A stretch of DNA of 21,299 bases. It comes from JACRAO01 sp964490895 (GTDB lineage Bacteria; Bdellovibrionota; UBA1018). The notes below the pieces were generated by a model. It did not search any database. It had not been told where the DNA came from and was given only the letters and a program-made list of their open reading frames with translations. The stretch lies in assembly GCA_964490895.1 (NCBI GenBank), contig CAZBEI010000059.1:1-21299 (forward strand), read 5' to 3'. This document shows positions 6,468 to 13,517 of this stretch, in pieces (position 1 is the first letter of the stretch; each line of letters begins with the position of its first letter). The translations under genes and the position numbers were made by a program.

Positions 6468-7760
6468 ATGTTAAGCCAGTTTAGATTTCAAAAAATCAAC
6501 TCGGAGGTCGCTTATCATCCGGTCGAACAGCGTGGCTTTGTGACAGTGCCTTTTGATCTTAGCCAACCCAAAGGCGACACGATCGAAGTCTTTTATCGGC
6601 TGTTACCTGCTCATCACACAAATCCAGAGGATAGCAAAAAGCCCATCATCGTTGTCATCAATGGCGGCCCTGGTATTCCCTCAAGTTTTTACAGACCCTT
6701 AGACTTTGATTACCAAAATCCTAACTCACCAGCCAATGGCTCCTTGGATCGCTTTATGTTTTTTTTAAAAACTCACCGCATTCTTTTGGTCGACCAACGT
6801 GGCACACCTGGGCAGACAGCCCCTCTCAATATGGACAATCCAGAACAAAATGCAGCTTTGGTGGCAAAGTACTTCTCATCAGACAGTCAAGCACACGACA
6901 TCCTGGCGGTGATAGAAAAAATAATTCCTAGAGAAGACGAGTTTTATATCATTGCCCAAAGTTATGGGGGAATGGTGGGAATGCAGTACTTGAGCTTGCC
7001 AAATGCTAGAAAACCAAAAGGGATTGTTTTTTCGAGTTCGGGTCTCCCCTACGAAGATACGCTCGAATCATATCAATCTCGCCGAAAAGAACAGCTCAAG
7101 TTAAATCACCACCTGCTCCAGGTTGTTCCTACCATTAAGGAAAAAATATTCCAGGTAAGGGGTCATTTGAGGTCCCTAGGATTAGACCCTAACCAAGTAA
7201 ATAGTTTATACACACTGCTTGGAAAAAATGTGGCAGGTGTTTGGGAAAAAGACTTAGTCACCTGTTTGGACAAAATGCTTCAAAAAGATCGTGGCACTAT
7301 TCAAAAAGATTTTCAAAAAGACATGGCGAGCTTTAATTTGCTCAATTACATTCTTTCTTATGCTAATTTTGGAGAGTTCACAGACAGAATGTTAGCCAAA
7401 ATCACTTCGGAGCAAATTCCCTTTGAACCTTGGATGATAGATGAAAATTGGGTACTCACACAAGCAGGAGAAAAAGGCACGTGGTTAAACCAGTTTGTCG
7501 ATAACTTTGATAGCAATCCACCCCCCACTACTCCGTTTTCAAATCCGACAGAGTTGCGCGCAGCTATTGCCCACAATCAGCTCTTATTTACTGTTGCCGA
7601 TAACGACGCCTTTGTGCCTGCAGAATCTTACCTTCAGTCTATCAAGAAATATCAGGTGGAGGGACACACCCAAATCAAACTCTTGCCGGGAGGGCATCAT
7701 GCGATTTTTTTAGAAAAAGGCCACCAAGAATTTCTGTCTTGGAGCACGGGGTTGGACTAA
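6468..7760 (+). CDS. S33-family alpha/beta hydrolase (proline iminopeptidase-like)
   Basis: 430-residue alpha/beta-hydrolase. Landmarks in order: the oxyanion-hole motif NGGPG (about 65-69), LLVDQRGTPGQT (DQRG motif typical of proline iminopeptidases), the nucleophile elbow AQSYGGMVG (GxSxGG pattern), an inserted helical cap, the acid residue in FTVADNDAFVP and the catalytic His in LLPGGHHAIFLEKGH. No signal peptide, so probably cytoplasmic. It likely cleaves an N-terminal proline or a small amide/ester; the substrate cannot be read from sequence. It is longer than the usual 310-320-residue enzyme because of the large cap. It is followed by a stem-loop, and its final codons are duplicated near 5747. 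Confidence 0.87.
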   Translation: MLSQFRFQKINSEVAYHPVEQRGFVTVPFDLSQPKGDTIEVFYRLLPAHHTNPEDSKKPIIVVINGGPGIPSSFYRPLDFDYQNPNSPANGSLDRFMFFLKTHRILLVDQRGTPGQTAPLNMDNPEQNAALVAKYFSSDSQAHDILAVIEKIIPREDEFYIIAQSYGGMVGMQYLSLPNARKPKGIVFSSSGLPYEDTLESYQSRRKEQLKLNHHLLQVVPTIKEKIFQVRGHLRSLGLDPNQVNSLYTLLGKNVAGVWEKDLVTCLDKMLQKDRGTIQKDFQKDMASFNLLNYILSYANFGEFTDRMLAKITSEQIPFEPWMIDENWVLTQAGEKGTWLNQFVDNFDSNPPPTTPFSNPTELRAAIAHNQLLFTVADNDAFVPAESYLQSIKKYQVEGHTQIKLLPGGHHAIFLEKGHQEFLSWSTGLD

Positions 7761-7766
7761 AAAAGT

Positions 7767-7804
7767 ACCTCCGATTTTTACTCATACTTGCAAAAATAGG
7801 AGGT
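7767..7804 (+). terminator. Stem-loop downstream of the hydrolase gene
   Basis: Inverted repeat of 13 bases with one mismatch: ACCTCCGATTTTT (7767-7779) and AAAAATAGGAGGT (7792-7804), 12-nt loop. It starts 6 nt after the stop codon. It lacks a long T-tract after the stem. A second small stem, CCTGA-AAA-TCAGG, follows at about 7806-7818. Probable transcription end or 3' stabiliser. Confidence 0.5.
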
Positions 7805-7960
7805 GCCTGAAAATCAGGAGTCCGAGTCAGTACTATGCCCTTGGATTTCTCTCGGAGGTTAAATTTATCTGGCACTATTTAAGTGTGCCCAATTTGAATT
7901 TGTAGAATGGCTCAAAGAATGGATATACTCACAAAGATGATGGCAATGCGATAAAAAGCG

Positions 7961-8000
7961 TGACCGTTCAGCCTCATTCTGCAGGCTCGGTGTAAAAACT
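7961..8000 (+). repeat. Left REP-like repeat
   Basis: Contains the stem AGCCT (7970-7974) / AGGCT (7983-7987) with loop CATTCTGC. It matches the reverse complement of 8841-8879 at roughly four of five positions, with an exact 16-base core. The last two bases overlap the transposase stop codon. Confidence 0.65.
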
Positions 8001-8577
8001 AGGGCGGCCACTCAGGTGTGGGCCAGTTATTTTGAAATAAAATATAAAGAAACTCTTGGATGTTTTTCTGGAAGTATCTTTTAATACCCACAAGATCTCT
8101 CCCCCACTCCACAATTCGAGACCAAGCGAGATCATCCCAAAAGCGTTTTAGAGCGGGCTGCCCCTTCTTTGCTCCGGTCATGAGTCTTGCGATCAAGCCT
8201 GCGACTTCGCGTAAAAAGCGCTTGAGAGCAAGCCGTGCTGGATAAATGCGCCTTGATTTTGTTTGGATCAAAAAATGCAAGTGATTTCCGACACACACAA
8301 ACTCTCTCAGTATAATGCCGTGACGTTTTGCCGCACGAAATGCAATCACCCTAACTATACGAGAGCATGAGGGATGAAGCATGGATCCCTTTCCCACTGC
8401 TCCACTCGATCGCATCGTAATGTGCAGTTGTTTAGTAGGGTCAAACGGGCGTGCTTCTTTTCTTTTACGTGTTTTAGAATGCGCCTCTCCACCGTGTTCC
8501 TTAGCATGTCCCTTGGCATGTTCTTTTCTCTGCTTCTTAAAGAAAGGAAAATGCATCTGCTTTTGTTGTTTTTTCAT
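7999..8577 (-). CDS. REP-associated tyrosine transposase (Y1_Tnp/RAYT)
   Basis: 192-residue HUH-type single-strand DNA transposase. Residues 1-45 are a basic Lys/His-rich extension (KEHAKGHAKEHGGEAH), then LHITMRSSGAVGKGS, the HUH metal-binding motif in VGNHLHFLIQ (His99, His101), and RFWDDLAWSRIVEWGRDLVGIKRYFQKN near the C-terminus. The last part aligns with the RAYT segment that normally carries the nucleophilic tyrosine, but Ala151-Trp152 stand there; the nearest tyrosine is Tyr168. It may therefore be inactive or use another Tyr. Short inverted REP-like repeats lie on both sides. It looks higher in GC than its flanks, consistent with transfer. Confidence 0.82.
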   Translation of the reverse strand: MKKQQKQMHFPFFKKQRKEHAKGHAKEHGGEAHSKTRKRKEARPFDPTKQLHITMRSSGAVGKGSMLHPSCSRIVRVIAFRAAKRHGIILREFVCVGNHLHFLIQTKSRRIYPARLALKRFLREVAGLIARLMTGAKKGQPALKRFWDDLAWSRIVEWGRDLVGIKRYFQKNIQEFLYILFQNNWPTPEWPP

Positions 8578-8656
8578 TCGCCTGTCCTGGTTGTGTTGTA
8601 TAGGATACGGGCAATGTTATTTCAACCCTATTTTTTTATCCAATGATCTAATTATT

Positions 8657-8962
8657 TTATTTTAAAAACACAGTCCTTTTTAATTTTGTAAACTTTTGCA
8701 AACATTTGTAGGTTTTTTCCCAGCTTTTCATGCTGTGCAAACACTCACGCACTTGTAGGGCCTGAAAATATCTTTTTTTATAAGTCCACCCCACCAGCCA
8801 CCGGGGTCCATCGCTTAGAATGAAGCAGTCAAGGGACTCCGTTTTTAAACCGAACCTGCAGAATGAGGCTAAACAATCAATAAAAAGAGGGCTTTCAGCG
8901 CCTGAAAAAAATAACTCTATGATCTGAATTTTTTTGTAGGTTGAGGCGTGCCTATAATAGTG
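8657..8962 (-). pseudogene. Possible gene fragment in a stop-free frame
   Basis: An open frame of 101 codons with no ATG, GTG or TTG at its beginning. The predicted peptide is protein-like in places (IIELFFSGAESPLFID, LDCFILSDGPRWLVGWTYKK, KSWEKTYKCLQKFTKLKR) and ends 79 bp upstream of the transposase gene on the same strand. It runs through the right REP-like repeat. It could be a decayed gene or accessory part of the mobile element; a chance open frame is quite possible, since one or two of this length are expected in 21 kb. Confidence 0.22.
8841..8879 (-). repeat. Right REP-like repeat
   Basis: Inverted copy of the repeat at 7961-8000. The stem AACCT (8853-8857) / AGGCT (8866-8870) has one A-C mismatch on the plus strand that becomes a G-T wobble on the minus strand, the strand matching the left copy. 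Confidence 0.65.
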
Positions 8963-8992
8963 CTAAAGGAATCCTATGAGGGTAACAGGGGG
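8953..8992 (+). promoter_or_regulatory. ruvAB -10 box and ruvA ribosome binding site
   Basis: A consensus TATAAT lies at 8953-8958, with no good -35 at 17 bp (T-rich stretch at 8930-8935; a TTGTAG at 8934-8939 is only 13 bp away). The expected transcription start is about 8965, giving a leader of roughly 37 nt. AGGGGG (8987-8992) is the Shine-Dalgarno, 9 nt from the chosen ruvA ATG at 9002, and decides that start over the in-frame GTG at 8948. Confidence 0.5.
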
Positions 8993-9001
8993 TATAAAAA
9001 G

Positions 9002-9643
9002 ATGATTGGATATCTAAAAGGCAAGCTCATCTATAATCAGGACGGAAAAGCCCTCGTGGTCGTGGGAGATGAGCGCACCGCGGTGGGCTATAGTGTTTGC
9101 CTGCCTGAAAAAGCTACGTATCAAAATTTAGCTCTAGATGAGGTCACTGAGTTTTTTATCTATACTCATATCCGCGAAGATGCCTTTGATCTCTATGGTT
9201 TTAGATCTCAAGTCGAGAAAGAAATTTTTACAACCCTTCTTTCCGTCAATGGAATTGGCCCAAAAGCAGCGCGCAGTATTTTGTCCCATTGTGAGCCCAC
9301 TCAATTTGTCCAGGCTATTTTAGAAAAAAATTTCTCGGCTTTAAATGCGATCGCTGGCATCGGAAAAAAAACAGCAGAACGTCTCATCTTAGAACTGCAA
9401 GATTCTATAAAGAAAAAAGTCAGCGAAAATCCAGATCGATTTGCCCTTAAGCCGACCCTAAGTTCGGACGAAAAAATTCCTATTTCAGAGGCTTTGCATT
9501 CTTTTAAGGACGCCAAGGAGGCTCTCGTCAATCTAGGATACCGTGAAGCAGAGGTTGTCTCGATTTTAAACAAAATAAACCTAGAGCAAAAAGAGCTGGG
9601 AGTGGATGTTTTAGTAAAAAGAGCACTCCACCAATTGAGATAA
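9002..9643 (+). CDS. ruvA: Holliday junction branch-migration protein RuvA
   Basis: Binds the four-way junction as a tetramer and loads the RuvB motor. The start MIGYLKGKLIY matches the conserved RuvA N-terminus (MIGxLxG), so the 18-residue in-frame upstream extension from 8948 is rejected. The 213-residue product has the OB-fold domain I, the acidic-pin region with FIYTHIREDAFDLYGF, two helix-hairpin-helix motifs (LLSVNGIGPKAARSIL and LNAIAGIGKKTAERLI), and the C-terminal RuvB-binding domain III (EALVNLGYREAEV). ruvB starts 4 nt after its stop. Confidence 0.97.
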   Translation: MIGYLKGKLIYNQDGKALVVVGDERTAVGYSVCLPEKATYQNLALDEVTEFFIYTHIREDAFDLYGFRSQVEKEIFTTLLSVNGIGPKAARSILSHCEPTQFVQAILEKNFSALNAIAGIGKKTAERLILELQDSIKKKVSENPDRFALKPTLSSDEKIPISEALHSFKDAKEALVNLGYREAEVVSILNKINLEQKELGVDVLVKRALHQLR

Positions 9644-9647
9644 AAGC

Positions 9648-10688
9648 ATGGAAACCGAAAACATAAAACGATTGGTGAGTCCCGAAAAAGAAGCTCTAGA
9701 AGAATCTCCTATAATGATTTCAGAAAAAAACCTCAGACCCTCTTTGCTTCAAGAATATGTAGGTCAAGAAAAGGTAAAAGAAAAACTTTCTCTTTTTTTG
9801 CAAGCTGCTAAGCAACGGTCAGAAGCTTTAGACCATGTGCTCCTCTCAGGCCCCCCAGGCTTGGGCAAAACAACTCTAGCCCATATCATTGCAAATGAGT
9901 TGGGGAGTCAAATTCATATTGTGACAGGCCCCAATGTAGAAAAAAAGGGAGACTTGGCTGCGATTTTAACCAATATCCAACCTAAAGATGTTTTGTTTAT
10001 TGACGAAATTCATCGCCTTCAAAAAACAATCGAAGAAGTTCTCTACGGAGCCATGGAGGATTACAAGCTCGACCTTATTTTAGGGCAAGGTCCTTCGGCC
10101 AGAACGCTCAGGATTGATTTGCCTGCTTTTACACTCGTGGGTGCAACCACTCGAAGTGGGTTGCTATCACACCCTCTCAGAGATCGATTTGGAATTCAAC
10201 TGCGACTGGATTTTTATCCTCCCAAGGAGTTAGAGCTGATCATTGTGCGCTCATCTCAAATACTAGGGATTAAAATCGATGACCTTGGGGCACGCGAAAT
10301 TGCAAAAAGGGCTCGAGGGACTCCACGCATCGCCAATCGGCTCTTAAAAAGAGTGAGAGATTATGCGCAAGTTTTTTTGAAAAAGACGTCGATTGACCAA
10401 GAGGCTGTCTGTGCTGCGCTTTTACTGTTCGAAATAGACGAACAGGGTCTAGATGCCATGGATCGAAAACTCCTAAAAATCATGATCGAAAAATTTGATG
10501 GTGGTCCGGTGGGGATTGAGTCGCTTACTTCTGCAACTGGCGAAGAGCGAGATACCCTAGAGGACGTCTATGAGCCTTATTTGCTTCAGGAGGGGTTCAT
10601 CCAAAGAACACCACGCGGGCGGCTGGCAACGCGGCGCTCCTACGAGCACCTGAATTTTCCAATAATTGATCGTTTAAGTAAACAATAG
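9648..10688 (+). CDS. ruvB: Holliday junction ATP-dependent helicase RuvB
   Basis: AAA+ hexameric motor that drives branch migration. The product is 346 residues, normal for the family. Walker A GPPGLGKT is at residues 68-75; Walker B VLFIDE at 115-120, followed by IHRL; sensor 1 LVGATTRSGLLSHPLRDRFGI; sensor 2 RGTPRIANRLLKRVRDYAQ; and the C-terminal winged helix with VYEPYLLQEGFIQRTPRGR. It is cotranscribed with ruvA (4-nt gap). The N-terminal 25 residues before the conserved LRPSLLQEYVGQ are slightly longer than in many homologues. Its TAG stop lies within a 12-bp inverted repeat. Confidence 0.98.
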   Translation: METENIKRLVSPEKEALEESPIMISEKNLRPSLLQEYVGQEKVKEKLSLFLQAAKQRSEALDHVLLSGPPGLGKTTLAHIIANELGSQIHIVTGPNVEKKGDLAAILTNIQPKDVLFIDEIHRLQKTIEEVLYGAMEDYKLDLILGQGPSARTLRIDLPAFTLVGATTRSGLLSHPLRDRFGIQLRLDFYPPKELELIIVRSSQILGIKIDDLGAREIAKRARGTPRIANRLLKRVRDYAQVFLKKTSIDQEAVCAALLLFEIDEQGLDAMDRKLLKIMIEKFDGGPVGIESLTSATGEERDTLEDVYEPYLLQEGFIQRTPRGRLATRRSYEHLNFPIIDRLSKQ

Positions 10689-10713
10689 TGTTGCATATAT
10701 TCAACACTATTGT
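10682..10713. terminator. 12-bp inverted repeat at the ruvB stop
   Basis: ACAATAGTGTTG (10682-10693) and CAACACTATTGT (10702-10713), perfect, with an 8-nt loop CATATATT. The ruvB TAG is in the left arm. There is no following T-tract, so it may be a weak terminator, an operator, or both. Confidence 0.45.
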
Positions 10714-10859
10714 GTGCTGTGTGTGTCGATAAAGGTACATGTTTGCCGGAATTGACGCGGATGATATATTTTGCTATTGGCTTAAAAGCGAATGAACTTA
10801 AGGGGTTCTTATTTTTTTTAGAGTTAGGCACAGAGCTTGCTCTCATAAGTTGGAATAGT
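10714..10859 (+). promoter_or_regulatory. lpxC upstream region
   Basis: Probable promoter region for lpxC. Candidates are TTGCCG with 16-bp spacing to TATATT near 10744-10771, or TTGACG with 17-bp spacing to TATTGG just downstream. Either gives a leader of about 70-85 nt. No clear Shine-Dalgarno is seen before the ATG at 10860. The frame is open from 10710, but the extra 50 residues are unlike LpxC. Confidence 0.4.
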
Positions 10860-11795
10860 ATGGTTTTTCAGAGAACATTAAAGCATAGCGCTCGGGTATC
10901 TGGGGTAGGGGTTCATACTGGAAAGAATATCACTCTTACCTTGAATCCGCATTTTCCGAACCAGGGAATTGTTTTTAAAAGAACAGACCTCAAAGGCTCG
11001 CCAGAAATTCCAGCCAACTATAAAAATGTTTTATCGACAAACCATGCCACAACTATTGGGATAGATTCTGCCACAGTCAGCACTGTGGAACATGTTTTGG
11101 CCGCACTCCAGGGATTGGGCATTGACAATGCTTTATTGGAAATAGACGGCCCCGAGGTTCCTATTTTAGATGGGAGTTCTCTGGAGTTTTGCAAAGTATT
11201 ATTTGACGCTCAAGTTAAAATTCAATCTCAGCCGCGAGTTGAAATTCATTTAAAAAGACCTGTGGAATTAAAAGTTGCAGAAAAATGGGCGATTGCTAAG
11301 CCTTCTTCCCGCTTTGAAGTGGACGCCACCATTGAGTGGGATCATCCTCAGATTGGCTATCAGTCCTTCCATTATATTGAAGACGAGAGTTCGTTTGCAG
11401 AGATTGCAAGTGCACGAACTTTTTGTTTACTCAAAGATGTCGAAAATTTGAAACGGATGGGCCTTGCCAAAGGCGGCTCCTTAGAAAGCGCAGTTGTGTT
11501 AGACCATGCCTCTGTTTTAAATCCAGACGGGCTGAGGTACCCAGATGAGTTTGTGCGGCATAAAGTTTTAGATGCGATTGGGGATTTTAAGTTGATGGGG
11601 TTTCCTCTCCGAGGCTATTTCCGCCTACACCGTGGAGGACACGAGCTCCATCACCTCCTTTTACAGGAAATTTTTAAGGACCCTCTCAACTACGAGTGGG
11701 TTGCCACACCGCAAACTCCGGAGTCCGAAAAATCAAAAACTCTTGGGTTTGTGCGCGCCGCCTATGCCCGAATTGGGATTGCAGCAACGTTTTAA
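10860..11795 (+). CDS. lpxC: UDP-3-O-acyl-N-acetylglucosamine deacetylase (LpxC)
   Basis: Zinc amidase catalysing the committed step of lipid A synthesis, so the organism has a lipopolysaccharide-type outer membrane. With the start at MVFQRTLKHSARVSGVGVHTGK, which aligns with the usual MIKQRTLK start, the protein has 311 residues. Zinc ligands are His78 (STVEHVLAALQG), His234 and Asp238 (RHKVLDAIGD), and the general acid is His261 (HRGGHELHH). The longer in-frame start at 10710 is rejected because it adds unrelated sequence. The stop codon overlaps, by 4 bp, the stop of the convergent ABC ATPase gene, leaving no room for a terminator between them. Confidence 0.97.
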   Translation: MVFQRTLKHSARVSGVGVHTGKNITLTLNPHFPNQGIVFKRTDLKGSPEIPANYKNVLSTNHATTIGIDSATVSTVEHVLAALQGLGIDNALLEIDGPEVPILDGSSLEFCKVLFDAQVKIQSQPRVEIHLKRPVELKVAEKWAIAKPSSRFEVDATIEWDHPQIGYQSFHYIEDESSFAEIASARTFCLLKDVENLKRMGLAKGGSLESAVVLDHASVLNPDGLRYPDEFVRHKVLDAIGDFKLMGFPLRGYFRLHRGGHELHHLLLQEIFKDPLNYEWVATPQTPESEKSKTLGFVRAAYARIGIAATF

Positions 11796-12583
11796 AAAAA
11801 TACCTTCGGGGCTTTAGAGATAGGGTGCTCTCCAATTAAAAAAGACGTTCCAGGGTAAAGGATGCCCATATTTTTAGAGGTGAGAACTTGGTGAAGATTG
11901 CCCGAAGCAAGCAGTGCTCCTCGGTGGAGAAGCACACAAGAGTCAGCCCACTCTGTACTCAAATTTAAGTCGTGTGATACGATAACAATCGTATGGGTTT
12001 TTTGAGTTAGTTTTTTTAATAATTTCCCAATGAGGGATTGGTGGTTTAAGTCCATTTTAGAAAGGGCTTCGTCCAAGAGAAGAACTTTTGATCCCTGTGC
12101 CAGTGCTCTGGCTAGGTTTACGAGTTGTCTTTCGCCTCCACTCAAAGTTTGCAAGGTCCTGTCTCGATATTCCCAGCAATAACATTGTTCCATGGCAGAG
12201 TGGACGGCGTCATTTTCGCGTTGATTCCATCGTCTCAAAGAGTGCGGATTTTGACAAATGCGCCCCATTAAAACAGCTTCGAAGGCAGTGAGTGGAAATT
12301 CTGCATGTAGGTCCGAAGAAAGATACGTGATCGCTCGGCCTCTGGCATCTGCAGTCAAAGTACTTAAAGGAGCTCCCTGACAAAAGATTTGCCCCTGTTT
12401 GAGGGGCAAGATCCCAGCTAAAATTTTAAGAAGAGTAGATTTCCCAGATCCATTTGGGCCAATAATAGCTGTGATTTCATTTTTAAATATTTCAAGGGAT
12501 ATTTCTTTCAATACAAGAGATTGCGCAAATGAGTGCGAAACCCCATAGGCTCTCAAAATGGGTTTATTCTGTTCGGGTTCCAT
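11792..12583 (-). CDS. ABC transporter ATPase, cobalamin/siderophore type (BtuD/FecE-like)
   Basis: 263-residue nucleotide-binding subunit that powers a type II importer. Walker A GPNGSGKS is at 42-49, the ABC signature LSGGERQ at 147-153, Walker B VLLLDE at 167-172 and the H-loop IVSHDLN near 200. Oddities: the Q-loop position that is normally Gln (YLSQ or YVPQ in relatives) reads YLSSD, and the D-loop is SKMD rather than SALD. It overlaps the permease gene by 20 bp and is the last gene of the run. Its stop overlaps the lpxC stop. Together with the permease and the binding-protein half of the fusion it forms a complete importer; vitamin B12 is the likeliest substrate by the binding protein, haem or siderophore the alternative. 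Confidence 0.9.
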   Translation of the reverse strand: MEPEQNKPILRAYGVSHSFAQSLVLKEISLEIFKNEITAIIGPNGSGKSTLLKILAGILPLKQGQIFCQGAPLSTLTADARGRAITYLSSDLHAEFPLTAFEAVLMGRICQNPHSLRRWNQRENDAVHSAMEQCYCWEYRDRTLQTLSGGERQLVNLARALAQGSKVLLLDEALSKMDLNHQSLIGKLLKKLTQKTHTIVIVSHDLNLSTEWADSCVLLHRGALLASGNLHQVLTSKNMGILYPGTSFLIGEHPISKAPKVFF

Positions 12584-13517
12584 TGTTATTGTTTTTTAAC
12601 ACCATTATGATAAAAAAAGGAGCCCCAATAAGTGAGGTGACCACTCCGACAGGTAATTCATAGGGTTTTATAATAACTCTAGCCAAAAGATCTGCAAGGA
12701 TGAGAGCACTTGCACCCCAAAGTGAGCAAAGCGGGATGAGGTGAAAATGCAGAGCTCCGACCTTTCTTCTCACAAAATGTGGAATCATGAGTCCCACAAA
12801 TCCAATCATTCCGCTCCCGGCTACAGCAAGGCCCACTAAAATGGAGCTTAGTAAGATAAACCACCTTCTAGAATCTCCGACTGAGATCCCGAGAGTTGAA
12901 GCAGTTTCTTCGCCCATCAAAAATGCGTCAAGGCACGGGGATTTTATCCACAGAAAAAAAACTAGGACAATAGAAATACAAAGAGAGATCAAAGCCCCGC
13001 TTATTCTTGCTCTAGAGAGATCCCCCATCAGCCAAAAAAGCGCTCCTTGAATTCCCTGTGGGTCCCCTAAAGCCATACAGAGAGCGACGCCGCTGGATCC
13101 TAAAAATCCAAGCATGACTCCAGAAAGTAAGAGCGGAGTGAGGTTGATGTGAGATTTTATTGAAATCAGCAAGAGTATGACGGCAAAAAAAAGTCCTCCC
13201 AAAAAAGCTCCTCCGGTCAGCCCAAAAAAGGAGGTTTCTAGTCCCAAAAAAGACCCCAAGACTGCTCCGAGAGCTGAGCCCGAAGAAATTCCAAGAGTGT
13301 AGGGCTCACAAAGCGGATTGGTAAAGAGTGCTTGAAGTGTCGCTCCTGAGACACAAAGTGCAATTCCTGTAGCCATGGCTAGAACAACTCTGGGGAGTCT
13401 CAATTGAATGATGGAATGGAAATCCAAATGCGAAACAACACCGAGGTGGAGGCCAAGGTAAATAGAAAGAATTAAAGTAAAAAGACTCCAAAGATAAAAT
13501 TTAAAAATTTTACTCAT
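12564..13517 (-). CDS. ABC transporter permease, FecCD/BtuC family
   Basis: 317-residue polytopic inner-membrane protein, probably with about nine to ten transmembrane helices. Family markers: LRLPRVVLAM near the N-terminus, SGATLQALFTNPLCEPYTLGISSGSALGA (about 57-85), LFWLMGDLS, SGMIGFVGLMIPHFVR (the cytoplasmic coupling region) and ELPVGVVTSLIGAPFFIIMV at the C-terminus. It forms the channel of the importer with the downstream ATPase. Its ATG overlaps the end of the plsY-btuF fusion by 8 bp and its own end overlaps the ATPase by 20 bp, so the three are translationally coupled. Confidence 0.93.
   Translation of the reverse strand: MSKIFKFYLWSLFTLILSIYLGLHLGVVSHLDFHSIIQLRLPRVVLAMATGIALCVSGATLQALFTNPLCEPYTLGISSGSALGAVLGSFLGLETSFFGLTGGAFLGGLFFAVILLLISIKSHINLTPLLLSGVMLGFLGSSGVALCMALGDPQGIQGALFWLMGDLSRARISGALISLCISIVLVFFLWIKSPCLDAFLMGEETASTLGISVGDSRRWFILLSSILVGLAVAGSGMIGFVGLMIPHFVRRKVGALHFHLIPLCSLWGASALILADLLARVIIKPYELPVGVVTSLIGAPFFIIMVLKNNNNGTRTE

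Larger units (their letters stand above)
7961..8879 (-). mobile_element. REP-associated transposase element with inverted flanking repeats
   Basis: The transposase gene is bracketed by about 40-bp inverted repeats at 7961-8000 and 8841-8879, which share AGCCTCATTCTGCAGG exactly plus TCGGT and TAAAAAC blocks. Each repeat contains a small REP-like stem, AGCCT/AGGCT around CATTCTGC. This layout (a RAYT gene between inverted REP sequences, a 'REPtron') is known for tyrosine transposases related to IS200/IS605. The left repeat ends exactly at the transposase stop codon. Boundaries are those of the visible repeats; no target duplication is expected for this family. Confidence 0.65.
8578..9001. other. 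Intergenic region upstream of ruvA and the transposase
   Basis: About 420 bp, strongly AT-rich at both ends. It holds the right REP-like repeat (8841-8879) and the ruvA promoter. On the minus strand a stop-free frame of 101 codons runs from 8962 to 8657, without any ATG before its last third. I see no RNA gene. Confidence 0.6.

Noticed and set aside
8060..8665. Plus-strand frames across the transposase gene (8060-8245, 8374-8646, 8381-8665)
   Set aside because: They are antisense to the HUH transposase frame and show no domain pattern.
10710..10859. 50-residue N-terminal extension of LpxC
   Set aside because: LpxC proteins begin at the QRTLK segment; the extension has no similarity and covers the probable promoter and a hairpin.
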